64,000 nucleotides of DNA from an uncultured Acidimicrobiales bacterium. GTDB lineage: Bacteria > Actinomycetota > Acidimicrobiia > Acidimicrobiales > SZUA-35. The stretch is taken from contig CALKZY010000038.1 of assembly GCA_938002965.1 (NCBI GenBank), positions 1 through 64,000 of the forward strand, read 5' to 3'. Below the pieces are notes generated by a model, which was given only the letters and a program-made list of their open reading frames with translations, was not told the DNA's origin and did not search any database. Both the position numbers and the translations under genes were made by a program. The number at the start of each line of letters is the position of its first letter. Position 1 is the stretch's first letter. Below are positions 25,321 through 34,265 of this stretch, piece after piece.

Positions 25321-26136
25321 TCAGTCGCCCGAGCTGGCAAGGCGCAGTCGTCGACCGGCCCGATGATCATCAAGGGCAACCCGACCGGCCTGCAGAACCG
25401 GACTCATAGCCAGGACAAACACGACAGTGGCGGGCCCGAAGTCACCCCCGAGTAGCAAGCCACCGCCGACAACAGATGCCTCAATGGCGGTCCGCACCCT
25501 GAACGGATTCAAGCCGCGGGCCTCACCCGCCTTCATCAACAGTTCAATCGAACCTCCGGTCAACCCGGCATGCAGGACCAGGGCAATGGCACTGGCTATA
25601 GCCAACGTGCCCAATGCCACGAACGTCACCCGAACCGCCATCGGCTCCGGCTCGGCGATCACCGTCATGAACGTGTCGACGGCCAGGCCGTTGGCGAACA
25701 TGTAAACGATCCCTGACGGCTTGGGGGGCTGACGAAGAACGGCGGCCACGGCCAACAGCAACCCGGTGAACAGCCATCCGGCCTGACCGAGGCTGATACC
25801 CAACTGGTCACGAAGGGCGGTGAGCATGACATCGTAGGCCGGGACACCCAGCCCTGAGCGCACGAACAATGTCACGCCAAGACCGATCAGGCTGGAGCCC
25901 AGCATGAGAACCAACATCTTGCTGGCCCCGCTCTTGGCCGTTGGCGTATAAATCTGGCGCCCGGCTGCCACCATGCCGTGGCGGGAGAAACCGTAGAACT
26001 GCGCCGACACCCTGCGAGTGCGCGCGCTGGCATCGACCAGCGAGCGGCCGGAGGCCGACACTGATTCTTGCAAGCGGGCTTTGCCGGGCCCAACAGCCGA
26101 TCGAATACGCGTCTTCACTCCCCTAGTTAACGGCAT
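25321..26136 (-). CDS. YczE/YitT-like membrane protein
   Basis: This 271-residue protein has a basic 75-residue N-terminus followed by five membrane helices beginning at KMLVLMLGSSLIGLGVTLFVRSGLG. The pattern GLGVPAYDVMLTALRDQLGISLGQAGWL, then LTGGSIELLMKAG, is characteristic of the YczE/YyaS/YitT group of small membrane proteins of unknown function. I start it at ATG 26136; the longer frame to 26235 runs into the promoter of the divergent ABC transporter genes. Confidence 0.8.
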   Translation of the reverse strand: MPLTRGVKTRIRSAVGPGKARLQESVSASGRSLVDASARTRRVSAQFYGFSRHGMVAAGRQIYTPTAKSGASKMLVLMLGSSLIGLGVTLFVRSGLGVPAYDVMLTALRDQLGISLGQAGWLFTGLLLAVAAVLRQPPKPSGIVYMFANGLAVDTFMTVIAEPEPMAVRVTFVALGTLAIASAIALVLHAGLTGGSIELLMKAGEARGLNPFRVRTAIEASVVGGGLLLGGDFGPATVVFVLAMSPVLQAGRVALDDHRAGRRLRLASSGD

Positions 26137-26263
26137 CACGACGGCAGAACGGAGGGAATATCGGTGGGCGTTTGTCACGTCATCATCACCACGAACGTAC
26201 TGACAAATGTCATGCCCATCTGGTGACACATTCATCTACCGGGCAAACCTCGAAGCGATCACC

Positions 26264-27247
26264 ATGAGAGTCATGGAAAGCTTCATTCAACTACGTCGAA
26301 CAACCAAACACTTCGACCTGGACGGCGGCGTTGTTGCAGCCGTCAACGGGATCGATCTCGACATCAATAAGGGTGAGATCGTCGCCCTGCTTGGCCCCAA
26401 CGGGGCGGGCAAGACCACCACCCTCGACATGATCTTGGGCTTCACCGAGCCGACCTCCGGCGAGGTGCTGGTCTTTGGACAACACCCACGCCAAGCAGTC
26501 GTGGACGGTCGAGTTTCGGCCGTGCTGCAAACCGGCGGCCTGCTGCGGGACCTGCGGGTCTCCGAAACCGTCGAGTTGGTTGCCTCAACCTACAACCGGT
26601 CCGCAACGGGAAGAGCGACAGTAGCCGAAGTCATGGAACGGGCTGGGCTGAACAAGATCGCTGGTCGCCTGGTCCAGTCTTGTTCGGGAGGCGAGCAGCA
26701 ACGCCTTCGGTTTGCCCTGGCCCTGCTCGCCGACCCTGACCTACTACTTCTTGATGAGCCAACAGCCGGCATGGATGTACAGGCCCGCCGTGATTTCTGG
26801 GCTGCCATGCAGGCTGAAGCCAAGCAGGGGCGAACCGTGGTGTTCGCCACCCACTATCTGCAAGAAGCCGAGGACTACGCCCAGCGCACCATCCTCATGG
26901 CCAACGGCAAGGTGGTAGCCGACGGGCCCACCGAAGACGTCCGAACCCAAGCTTCGGGCCGAACAGTCAAGGCCCGCCTGCCGCTTGACGGAGTCGAACG
27001 GGCACTGTCGATCATCAACGCTCAGCCACGGGTCAACGCCGTGACTGTCGAACTCGACCGCATCACCGTCGACACTGGCGCATCGGACAACATCGCCCGC
27101 CTCCTGCTCAACGAACTCGACGGCCGCGACTTGGAGATCGAACCGGCGTCGCTGGAAACCGCCTTCATCAAACTCACCGACGCCGACCAATCAAGCCAGT
27201 CCACCACCGCCCACCTCACTCACACCAGCGCAGGAGAAGCACGATGA
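26264..27247 (+). CDS. ABC transporter ATP-binding subunit (drug/lipid exporter type)
   Basis: This 327-residue ATPase is of the DrrA/CcmA exporter class. It has Walker A LLGPNGAGKTT, Q-loop AVLQTGG, signature CSGGEQQRLRFALAL, Walker B LLLLDEPTAG and switch ATHYLQEAED, followed by a C-terminal regulatory region of about 90 residues. ATG 26264 (or 26273, MESFIQL) is chosen over the longer frame from 26207. It overlaps the permease gene by four bases. The operon continues with a permease, histidine kinase and response regulator, an arrangement typical of stress- or antibiotic-responsive exporters. Confidence 0.93.
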   Translation: MRVMESFIQLRRTTKHFDLDGGVVAAVNGIDLDINKGEIVALLGPNGAGKTTTLDMILGFTEPTSGEVLVFGQHPRQAVVDGRVSAVLQTGGLLRDLRVSETVELVASTYNRSATGRATVAEVMERAGLNKIAGRLVQSCSGGEQQRLRFALALLADPDLLLLDEPTAGMDVQARRDFWAAMQAEAKQGRTVVFATHYLQEAEDYAQRTILMANGKVVADGPTEDVRTQASGRTVKARLPLDGVERALSIINAQPRVNAVTVELDRITVDTGASDNIARLLLNELDGRDLEIEPASLETAFIKLTDADQSSQSTTAHLTHTSAGEAR

Positions 27248-28068
27248 CCGCTCACGTAACGGCAACTCAGAACACCCCTACACCTATCAGCTCACCCAAA
27301 ATGGCCTTCAACGCCACCTATTACCGACTCGAACTTCGGCGACTGCTGCGGGACAAGGTCAGCGTCTTCTTTACTGCAGGCCTCCCGGTCTTCTTTTACC
27401 TTCTATTCGGCGCCTCACCCGACTACGCCAACGAATCTGTCGGCGACGGCAACGTAGCCATGTTCGTCATGATCGGCATGGCCGCCTACGGTGCCGTCTC
27501 GGCAACCAATGGTGTGGGTGGCGGTGCCGCCATTGAACGGATGCAGGGTTGGAGTCGCCAATTGGGCATCACCCCGATGACCGACGGCCAACAGGTTATG
27601 GTCAAGGCAGCCACGGCAATGACGGTCGCAGCAGCCCCAATCGTGCTGATCTATCTGGCCGGCTTGCTGACCGGGGCTCGTGCGCCGCTGGCGGTATGGA
27701 TTGCCTCGGCCGCCATTCTGCTGATTGGTGCCTCAACCTTCGCCTTGTACGGGTTGAGCTTCGGCCTGGCCTTTCGCTCGGAGGCAGCGGTGGCGGCCGC
27801 CAGCGGATCCCTGGTGGTGTTGTCCTTCCTGGGCAACATCTTCGTTCCGCTCAGTGGCTGGTTGCTGACGGTGGCCAAATTCACCCCGCTGTACGGTTAT
27901 GCCTCGCTGGCCCGGTGGCCGCTCACTGACGGCGGGCTGCTTGATCCAAACACCGGCGACCTGATCACTGAGCCTCTCTGGCAACCACTGACTAATGTCA
28001 TCGTATGGACAACAGTGCTGGCCATGGTGACGGTGGCCCTGGTTCGCAAGGGACGAGCCCGCCAGTGA
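27244..28068 (+). CDS. ABC-2 type transporter permease
   Basis: This 274-residue permease has six membrane helices. The opening LELRRLLRDKVSVFFTAGLPVFFYLLFG is the standard amphipathic helix and first span of ABC-2 permeases, and GVGGGAAIERMQGWSRQLGITPMTDGQQVMVKA is the conserved region before the second half. It pairs with the ATPase just upstream to export an unknown substrate. It overlaps the ATPase gene (ATGA) and the sensor kinase gene (GTGA). Confidence 0.92.
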   Translation: MTAHVTATQNTPTPISSPKMAFNATYYRLELRRLLRDKVSVFFTAGLPVFFYLLFGASPDYANESVGDGNVAMFVMIGMAAYGAVSATNGVGGGAAIERMQGWSRQLGITPMTDGQQVMVKAATAMTVAAAPIVLIYLAGLLTGARAPLAVWIASAAILLIGASTFALYGLSFGLAFRSEAAVAAASGSLVVLSFLGNIFVPLSGWLLTVAKFTPLYGYASLARWPLTDGGLLDPNTGDLITEPLWQPLTNVIVWTTVLAMVTVALVRKGRARQ

Positions 28069-29303
28069 CGGCCACCTCCAACTGGAAACGCCTGGGGGAT
28101 CAGGTCGGGAACCGAGGCTGGCTGCTTGCCGCAGTCTGGCTGGTGTTCCTGGCCTTCCCTCTTGCCTCGATCTGGTCCGCCCCGGTGTCGTTGACGATCA
28201 AGCTGGTGGTAACCGGCTTGATCGTTGTTTTTGCCGTTGTCTACGTACACGGCTTCAAAACCTTCGATGAGAACGCTGACCGAGAATGGTCGGCCGGAGG
28301 CTACGTGCCCGACGGATCCGTGCCAGGCGACGGAAGCGCTGAGCTCGACGATGTTGCGCCGCTGTGGTGGATGTCGCACCCGGGGAGCCTGCCTCACTTC
28401 ATCGGGTTGGTAGCCATCACGGTCGCGGCGCTCGCCCTCGGCGGTTGGGACATGCTGGGAATGTTGGCCTTCATCGTGGCCTACGCCATGTTCCAACTAT
28501 CGTGGCCGGCAGCCGGGGTTACGGTGGCCGTAGCCATCTCGGCCACACTCATAGGCCCAGCCATTCAGGGCTTTCTGAGCGAGGTGTGGTTCTTCGCCGC
28601 CATGGTGACCAGCATCTCGCTCTTCGCCACCATGATTCGTCTGGCCGACGAACGCCACGCCGAGCGAACAACCTTTAGGACCCAGTTGGCTGTCAGCGAA
28701 GACCGGTCCCGGGTAGCTCGGGACGTGCACGATGTGCTGGGACACAGCTTGACGGTGGTCACCCTCAAGGCTGAGCTGTGCCAGCGACTGCTAGCACTGC
28801 CGCCTGAGGACGACCCAACCGCCGTGGACCAAGCTCGTCAAGAGCTCAACGAACTTCAAGCCATCACCCGCCAAGCTCTATCGGAAATTCGATCCACGGT
28901 GGGTGGTCTTCGCACCGCCGAGCTGGGCGACGAACTGGCCGCCGCCAGATCCGTGTTGGCCGACGCCGGAGTCAGCCTGACGGTCACCGGCGACCACACC
29001 AGTCTCCCAGCAGATCAACGGAGTGTCTTGGCCTGGGTGGTTCGGGAGTCGGTCACCAACATCGTCCGACACGCCGAAGCCAAGTCCTGCCACATTGCCT
29101 TCGCCCCCAATCACCTCAGCTCCAACGGAGAGACTTCGGAACCCGTGATGCGCATCACCGATAACGGCGTTGGCCGACGGGATCACCCGGAGGGCAACGG
29201 CCTGTCAGGGCTCCGGGACCGTGTGGCCGGCATCGGGGGCTCAGTTCGGATCTCTTCTCCCGCTCCCCCAACTTCGGGAACCGAGCTTGAGGTTCTGTTG
29301 TGA
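28065..29303 (+). CDS. DesK/NarL-type sensor histidine kinase
   Basis: This 412-residue kinase starts at GTG 28065, sharing GTGA with the permease stop; the longer frame from 28005 lies inside the permease gene. The N-terminal half has six membrane helices. The dimerisation domain carries the phospho-accepting histidine in VARDVHDVLGHSLTVVTLKAEL (HisKA_3 type), and the ATPase domain has SVTNIVRHAEAKSC (N box) and MRITDNGVGRRDHPEGNGLSGLRDR (G boxes). By analogy with DesK it probably senses membrane state or the exported compound and signals to the regulator next door. Confidence 0.93.
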   Translation: MTATSNWKRLGDQVGNRGWLLAAVWLVFLAFPLASIWSAPVSLTIKLVVTGLIVVFAVVYVHGFKTFDENADREWSAGGYVPDGSVPGDGSAELDDVAPLWWMSHPGSLPHFIGLVAITVAALALGGWDMLGMLAFIVAYAMFQLSWPAAGVTVAVAISATLIGPAIQGFLSEVWFFAAMVTSISLFATMIRLADERHAERTTFRTQLAVSEDRSRVARDVHDVLGHSLTVVTLKAELCQRLLALPPEDDPTAVDQARQELNELQAITRQALSEIRSTVGGLRTAELGDELAAARSVLADAGVSLTVTGDHTSLPADQRSVLAWVVRESVTNIVRHAEAKSCHIAFAPNHLSSNGETSEPVMRITDNGVGRRDHPEGNGLSGLRDRVAGIGGSVRISSPAPPTSGTELEVLL

Positions 29304-29905
29304 TTCGACTTCTGGTAGCCGACGACCAGGCGTTGGTGCGCGGCGCCTTGGTGGCGCTGCTCAACCTGGAGCCCGACCTTGAGGTCGTGTCCGAAGTGGA
29401 GCGGGGCGATCAGGTACTGGCCCAGATTCGAGCCGAACCGGTGGATGTGGCCCTGCTCGACATTGAAATGCCCGGACTCGACGGCATCACCGTCGTCGCC
29501 GACCTTGCCCGCCATGCCCCCGAGGTCAAAACCCTGATCGTGACCACCTTCGGGCGACCCGGTTATCTAAGGCGAGCCCTCGACGCCGGGGCGGCTGGTT
29601 TCGTGGTCAAGGACACACCAGCGGCCGAGCTGGCCGAGGCGGTCCGGCGAGTACAAAGCGGGCTTCGAGTGGTCGACCCGGCGTTGGCCACCGAATCGTT
29701 GCTGGAGGGCATGAACCCGTTGGCGAAACGAGAACAGGAGGTACTAATCCAGGTCTTGACCGGTGCACCGGTAGCCGAGATAGCCGAGGTGCTCGGCCTG
29801 TCTGCGGGCACGGTTCGAAACTATCTTTCGACCGCGGCGACCAAGGTCAACGCACAGTCGAGTAGCCAAGCGGCTGTTCTCGCCCGCGATCGTGGCTGGC
29901 TGTAG
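29300..29905 (+). CDS. LuxR/NarL-family response regulator
   Basis: This 201-residue regulator has a receiver domain with Asp54 in ALLDIEMPGLDG as the phosphorylation site, Thr in LIVTTF and Lys in FVVKDTP as switch residues. The C-terminal LuxR-type helix-turn-helix is LAKREQEVLIQVLTGAPVAEIAEVLGLSAGTVRNYLSTAATKV. GTG 29300 shares GTGA with the kinase stop. It probably controls the ABC exporter operon in which it lies. Confidence 0.94.
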   Translation: MIRLLVADDQALVRGALVALLNLEPDLEVVSEVERGDQVLAQIRAEPVDVALLDIEMPGLDGITVVADLARHAPEVKTLIVTTFGRPGYLRRALDAGAAGFVVKDTPAAELAEAVRRVQSGLRVVDPALATESLLEGMNPLAKREQEVLIQVLTGAPVAEIAEVLGLSAGTVRNYLSTAATKVNAQSSSQAAVLARDRGWL

Positions 29906-29910
29906 TCCAG

Positions 29911-29924
29911 ACCTGAAATCAGGT
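29911..29924 (+). terminator. Short inverted repeat after the two-component operon
   Basis: ACCTGA and TCAGGT flank AA just downstream of the response regulator stop. A six-pair stem of modest GC content without a T tract is weak as a terminator; it could equally be an operator. The rest of the 213-base gap to 30119 shows nothing else I can name. Confidence 0.3.
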
Positions 29925-30118
29925 TAAGGCCCGCTAAAGACCCGGGATGAACTGCCCAGCGGCGGTAGAATTCGGCAGCGAGCAGCAAGGTTAGTTCGTT
30001 TTTGAATTGACTTGGGGCCCGTTGCTCGCACCCTAGACACAAACCAGACAACGAGTGGACCGCCACAGGTCCAACTCGGGCTCGAACGCCCAGTCGTGAT
30101 CCCAGCGAGTCTCCGTGT

Positions 30119-31246
30119 ATGGCCAAGCTACGTCAGACAACCCGTCTTACGTCCACCCTTTTTGCCGCCCTGATAGCTGCGGGCTGCAGCAGTCTCACCG
30201 GTGTCGACCCTGAGTTCAGCGAGGGAACCGATACCAGCCAGCTCTCAGCGGCCACCACTCCCGACGAGCAACCGTCCATCACCGCAGCCGTCGACGGTGG
30301 TGGAACCATGGTTGTCGGTGATGACGGCGCAGTCGTGACCCCCGAACCCACCGAGGGTGACGAGGCCGCCCCACTTTCAGACCCCAACAGCTTCACCCGA
30401 CAGGCCCTGGTGCCTGCCGCGTCCTTCCCCGGCTACCAGGTTCTGGACGGCGGGGCCACGGCCAACGCCGAAGCCTGCAATCAAACCCAGGCCGTCATCG
30501 TCGCCCACCCGCCGACTGAATTCGCAGCCGACGACATCAGCGGCAGCCACAACCTGAACCAACTTGTGGCCCGCTACCCCAGCGCCGAAGCGGCCACCGC
30601 CGCCCTCAACTATCTGGAAGGCCTCGTCGCAGCCTGTGACGCTCAGTTCGCCAGCTCCAACGTGACCGACGACTCGGAGATCTTCGCCGAACCTCTACCA
30701 CCAGTGGCCCTGGACGGCGCCGACCAGGTGACCGGTGGGCTCTACACATTGGTCACGAGAGACGCCACCGTCTACCTCGACCTCTACGGCGCCGTGGTCG
30801 GCGACGTGCTGGTCATGGCCCGATCCACCGACCCCGAGTCGGCTGAAACACTCATCGGCGCTCTGGTTGATCGGATAAGCGGAACCGGGTGGGAAGGCGC
30901 CATAGAGCCGGACGGCGTTCTCGAGCCGGGACCCGGTTACGCCTCACCCGGTTTCTGGTCCCTGCCCGATGATGGGCCTCCCCTCGTGCGCGAGGACGTC
31001 ACCAATCCGACGGCCGGATCATGGCTGGCCAGCCTGGACGATGCCCGGGTCGACCAATTCGCCAGCAACGCCTGTGCCGCCATGTATCTCTACGACGACT
31101 CCGGACCGGTGGCCAACACGATCCGCAACACTGTCAACACCTTTGACGGATCATCGTTGGATGACGCCTCAGCCGGTGACGGATTCTCCGCCGCCCTCGG
31201 CGTGTACTGCCCCACATTGGCTGACAAGTTGGCCGAGGCTCAGTAG
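30119..31246 (+). CDS. Secreted lipoprotein of unknown function
   Basis: This 375-residue protein has signal LTSTLFAALIAAGCSSLTG with a lipobox cysteine at residue 23. A Ser/Thr/Glu spacer follows, then a two-part domain with a sensor-like alternation: TRQALVPAASFPGYQVL, YPSAEAATAALNYLEGLVAACD, and LYTLVTRDATVYLDLYGAVVGDVLVMARST. The last resembles extracellular PknH-type sensor domains of actinobacteria, although I cannot assign it firmly. Conserved cysteines (NAEACNQ, VAACDAQ, NACAAM, VYCPTL) could form two disulfides. It stands alone with no obvious operon partner. Confidence 0.72.
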   Translation: MAKLRQTTRLTSTLFAALIAAGCSSLTGVDPEFSEGTDTSQLSAATTPDEQPSITAAVDGGGTMVVGDDGAVVTPEPTEGDEAAPLSDPNSFTRQALVPAASFPGYQVLDGGATANAEACNQTQAVIVAHPPTEFAADDISGSHNLNQLVARYPSAEAATAALNYLEGLVAACDAQFASSNVTDDSEIFAEPLPPVALDGADQVTGGLYTLVTRDATVYLDLYGAVVGDVLVMARSTDPESAETLIGALVDRISGTGWEGAIEPDGVLEPGPGYASPGFWSLPDDGPPLVREDVTNPTAGSWLASLDDARVDQFASNACAAMYLYDDSGPVANTIRNTVNTFDGSSLDDASAGDGFSAALGVYCPTLADKLAEAQ

Positions 31247-31294
31247 CTAATTCGAGGGGGTTTGATCGTCTCGCCGACAGGCAGGGTTCTTCCA

Positions 31295-31963
31295 CTAACG
31301 ATCGTTGGACAGGACAAGATCAAACCCGTCGGCCGGGGCGACTGAGCCGAAGTACAACTGCTCGGCTTCGTCCCATCGTCCAGTCCAGTCGGACTCGTAC
31401 TCGGCACCTTCGCGTTTGCGTAGCCGCTGGCGGCGCAATGGGTCAGGTGCTTCGACCAGCACTCGAAGATCGAACATGTCGGCCAGTTCCGGCCGTCCGC
31501 TGCACGCCCCCTCCAGAATCACCAGTGAACCAGCAGCTATCGCTGCTGAATGTCGCTCACCGGCGAGCGGCGCCAGGTCACTATCCCAGTCATCGTGCCC
31601 CCAGTCGAAGGCACGCCAAGTCGCAGACCCGGTTTCTCGCAGTGATGTCAGCACCCCGAGCTGTCGACCCCAGTCGAAGGCTCCGGCGACTTTCTGCTCG
31701 GCCGTTCGTTTGTCCCATGTGGCGGCGGAGCCTCCGGCATAGAACTCATCGCCGTCGAGAACGACGACCGTTGCACTCGGTGACGGAGCGTCGGCGGACC
31801 GGAGTAGCGTAGCGGCGTAGGCCACGATGGTCGACTTGCCCGAACCGCTGCGACCGTCGATCGCCACGAACAACATTGCAAGGTGCTCCCCAGCGGTAGG
31901 GCGCTCCATCCAGGCCGTCGACAAGAAGTCGGCCAGCGTACGTGCGCAGGCGGCGGCAGTCAT
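31295..31963 (-). CDS. Uridine-kinase-like P-loop protein
   Basis: This 222-residue P-loop kinase has FVAIDGRSGSGKST (Walker A, about 31-44), VVVLDGDEFYAGG for the acidic substrate loop, and SLVILEGACSGRPEL for the Walker-B/lid area. DPLRRQRLRKREG follows as the basic lid. This layout matches the uridine kinase/phosphoribulokinase-like group that phosphorylates small nucleosides or sugars; the substrate is not clear. The first 27 residues may not be translated, since METs occur at 19 and 29. Confidence 0.78.
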   Translation of the reverse strand: MTAAACARTLADFLSTAWMERPTAGEHLAMLFVAIDGRSGSGKSTIVAYAATLLRSADAPSPSATVVVLDGDEFYAGGSAATWDKRTAEQKVAGAFDWGRQLGVLTSLRETGSATWRAFDWGHDDWDSDLAPLAGERHSAAIAAGSLVILEGACSGRPELADMFDLRVLVEAPDPLRRQRLRKREGAEYESDWTGRWDEAEQLYFGSVAPADGFDLVLSNDR

Positions 31964-32412
31964 TAGCCGATCGTAAGCGAAAAAGATCGGCCAACGGGAA
32001 CTTTTGGGCCCCGTTGGTGTCCAACCATCTAGAGCATGCCGGTAAAGCCGGACTGTGCACCAGGTGGTTGGGCAAGTCCGAGCCGGTTCAATGTCGTCGC
32101 TTGAGGGAAGGCGACATCGGACCGGCTCGGCTACTTGTCGCCCAGCTCTGCCAGATCCGAGGCTGCAGCGGCGAGCCGCTCAACGGTGCTGTGGTAGACA
32201 ACGGCCTGACCGTGTTGCCAGGCAGTCAGAACCAGCCGGGCGTCGCTGACGTCAGCGGGTACCGGACTGCATGGCCTCGCGTTACGGCCGTTGGCATGAG
32301 CAGCATCCGGACCGCGATGAGATGGCGGAGAGCGCGCAGACTGACGGTCCCGGCGTCCGGCAGCGGCGACTATAGCGCGGCCCGGATTTGTAGTAGCCGG
32401 CGTTCGCCGAAC
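31964..32412. other. 449-base stretch with no confident gene
   Basis: Nothing here is a convincing gene. On the minus strand 32131-32412 is open in the same frame as the gene at 32413, across its TGA stop. Its last 40 codons (LVLTAWQHGQAVVYHST and following) look coding, while the first 50 are rich in Arg, Pro and Ser as in random high-GC translation. No canonical start precedes the coding-like part. It may be the decayed end of an older gene. Confidence 0.4.
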
Positions 32413-32772
32413 TCAACTCAGTCGATCGAGCGTGATTTCGACTCGGCCGTGGTGAACCGGATAGGCAACGGTTGTCAGCCAGTCGCCTTCGTTGATGTCG
32501 TGTTCGGCTCCAAGATGACCGAACGCAATCAGATCCGAGACTTCCGACCGGCAAGCAACGTCAACGTCAACGTCAACGTCAACAAGCCGGCCGTCCCAAT
32601 CGTCGACTACGACCTGCCCGACAGTAGTGCTGTCGGCGTCGGCCGGGCCGTCGATCAGGACGGACAATCGGAGGGCGGCACCTGATGGTACCGACCCTCC
32701 GAGTTCACGAACCCGAACGGTGACAACGCGGCCGCCACCAGTTGGTCGGCAGGATTCGTGGATTTCCGACAA
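32413..32772 (-). CDS. Small protein of unknown function, downstream of the astacin gene
   Basis: This 119-residue protein begins five bases after the stop of the protease gene and is probably co-transcribed with it. The pattern VTVRVRELGGSVPSGAALRLSVLIDG ... STTVGQVVVDDWDG recalls the small YscW/YbaY-like beta domains of lipoproteins, but this copy has no signal peptide and the similarity is weak. It contains VDVDVDVDVA, encoded by about four and a half copies of the hexamer CAACGT (plus strand 32556-32583), which could vary in number. The stop is TGA. Confidence 0.6.
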   Translation of the reverse strand: MSEIHESCRPTGGGRVVTVRVRELGGSVPSGAALRLSVLIDGPADADSTTVGQVVVDDWDGRLVDVDVDVDVACRSEVSDLIAFGHLGAEHDINEGDWLTTVAYPVHHGRVEITLDRLS

Positions 32773-32777
32773 GATAA

Positions 32778-34106
32778 CTACGATCCGTCCGGGCCGGCGC
32801 CGGCGTCCACCAGGTGTTCGGAGTCGTGCCCGTTCGACTGCGCTCCGTTGCCGTTGGTTGCAGCACCGTCTCCTGCCCCATTTCTGACCGAATCATCAGT
32901 GGGCACAGCCTGGCCGTCGAGGCCCATCTCAACGTCGGCAGATCCCGCATCGAGGTCGACGGTGTTGTCTTCCGTCGGCTCATCCCGCGATGCTCGACTC
33001 CAGCCGAGCACTGCGTAGCGGGCGTCGAAGTTCACCGTTTTGTTCGAGTGGTTCTTGACTGTGAGGTAGTACTTGGCCTTGTTCTCACCCTGGCGGGTCA
33101 CGCTCACGTCGAGCGACAGTTGACGGCCGTTGTCTCCGACGGGCGAGGTCGGCATGAGCGACCAGTTGACGTACCAGTGAGTGGGCCACGAATGAGTCGA
33201 CCAGGTTCGGCTGGCGTTGGCGCCGATCGATCCCCGGAACTGCATGCCCTGCCAGGAGCGACTGGGCTCAAGGTTGGGGTACATCGCTCGAACGGCGGCA
33301 ATGTCGCCGGCACTCAAACCGCTCCGCTGGCCGATGGAGACTCCTGAACGCAATGGAACGATGGTGTCCCGATTGTTCTTGGAGAAGGCCTTACGGGGGT
33401 AGTGCATCACCGACCCGTAATCGTAGGACCCAATGTCGACGCCGTCGGATACGCGCTTGGTGAAGTTGCCGAGCGCTTCGGTGCGGATGTTGGCGAAGTT
33501 GACTCGCACGTGGCTGTCGCGGTCCTCCCGAGTGTGTTCGTGCCACAGGCCAACAGCGTGCCCGATTTCGTGGATCACGTTGCCTTTCGAACATCCAGAC
33601 GAGAGCGTGATCGGCTGGGGGCCGCCCCGCATGCCGACGTACGAGCTGCAACCGTCACCGGTACGGAAGTACACGTAGTTTGCTTGGCTGGTTCGGGTGA
33701 CAAACCGCAGGTTGGTCTTTTCCCGCCAGTGCTGGATGGCGTCGATGATCTCCTGTCGGTCCCGGCTGGAAAAGCCGGGGTTGATTCGGTACGGGACAAC
33801 GCCGTCGGTCCAGCGGTAGCGATCCTGCTCGATAGCTACACCGGACTGGACATCACCCACGCTGAGGTCGCCGGAGCTGTCTTCGAGTTCGTCGACGGTG
33901 CCGATGATGATGTCACCTTCAGCGACGGCAAAGCCGTCAACTTCGATGTAGCTGAACGGCGACGCCGAGAAGGTGGGTCCGTCAACAACGGCCGACTTGA
34001 CCTCGATGTTCTGGCGGTTCTCCAGAAAGTGTTCGCCCTCGGCCGCGTCTGGGCTGTGCTGATGATCCGAGTCTTGATGATCACCATGATCATGTTCGTT
34101 GTGCAT
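32778..34106 (-). CDS. Astacin-family zinc metalloprotease
   Basis: This 442-residue protease has the full astacin signature HEIGHAVGLWHE (His179, Glu180, His183, His189) and Met-turn SVMHYP (232-237). The mature-like domain begins near RYRWTDGVVPYRI; a propeptide-like region precedes it, and a beta-rich C-terminal domain and acidic tail follow. The start ATG 34106 is fixed by a strong ribosome-binding site, GGAGGGAAACAA, immediately upstream. The N-terminus (MHNEHDHGDHQDSDHQH) is His/Asp-rich and shows no signal peptide, unusual for an astacin, which is normally secreted. Confidence 0.93.
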   Translation of the reverse strand: MHNEHDHGDHQDSDHQHSPDAAEGEHFLENRQNIEVKSAVVDGPTFSASPFSYIEVDGFAVAEGDIIIGTVDELEDSSGDLSVGDVQSGVAIEQDRYRWTDGVVPYRINPGFSSRDRQEIIDAIQHWREKTNLRFVTRTSQANYVYFRTGDGCSSYVGMRGGPQPITLSSGCSKGNVIHEIGHAVGLWHEHTREDRDSHVRVNFANIRTEALGNFTKRVSDGVDIGSYDYGSVMHYPRKAFSKNNRDTIVPLRSGVSIGQRSGLSAGDIAAVRAMYPNLEPSRSWQGMQFRGSIGANASRTWSTHSWPTHWYVNWSLMPTSPVGDNGRQLSLDVSVTRQGENKAKYYLTVKNHSNKTVNFDARYAVLGWSRASRDEPTEDNTVDLDAGSADVEMGLDGQAVPTDDSVRNGAGDGAATNGNGAQSNGHDSEHLVDAGAGPDGS

Positions 34107-34199
34107 TTGTTTCCCTCCAATGCAGATGCCCTCTAGGGGCGATGGCTTATGTTGAGCCCGCATCAGAGGAGACGCCGAACCATCCTTCTGTGATACATA

Positions 34200-34229
34200 C
34201 ATTCGCACTAGACGCATTCGCACTAGACG
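34200..34229. repeat. Two exact 15-bp direct repeats upstream of the astacin gene
   Basis: The unit CATTCGCACTAGACG occurs twice back to back (34200-34214, 34215-34229), about 95 bases upstream of the astacin start. Exact tandem copies in a promoter region suggest a regulator-binding site. The remaining bases between 34107 and 34265 show only the ribosome-binding site. Confidence 0.45.
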
Positions 34230-34265
34230 GCTCGGTGGCAGCGGCTGTACAGGCCGTGACAGAAC

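Noticed and set aside
30075..30105. tRNA T-arm-like sequence (GGGCTCGAACGCCC)
   Set aside because: The loop is six bases and no acceptor stem, D arm or anticodon arm can be paired around it.
32413..32415. Selenocysteine reading of the TGA that ends the 119-residue gene
   Set aside because: There is no redox motif around it, no cysteine column to replace and no good hairpin; the following 50 codons look noncoding.
31942..32685. Plus-strand open frame of 247 codons
   Set aside because: It runs antisense through the real minus-strand gene, has Arg/Ser-rich random composition and no start signal.
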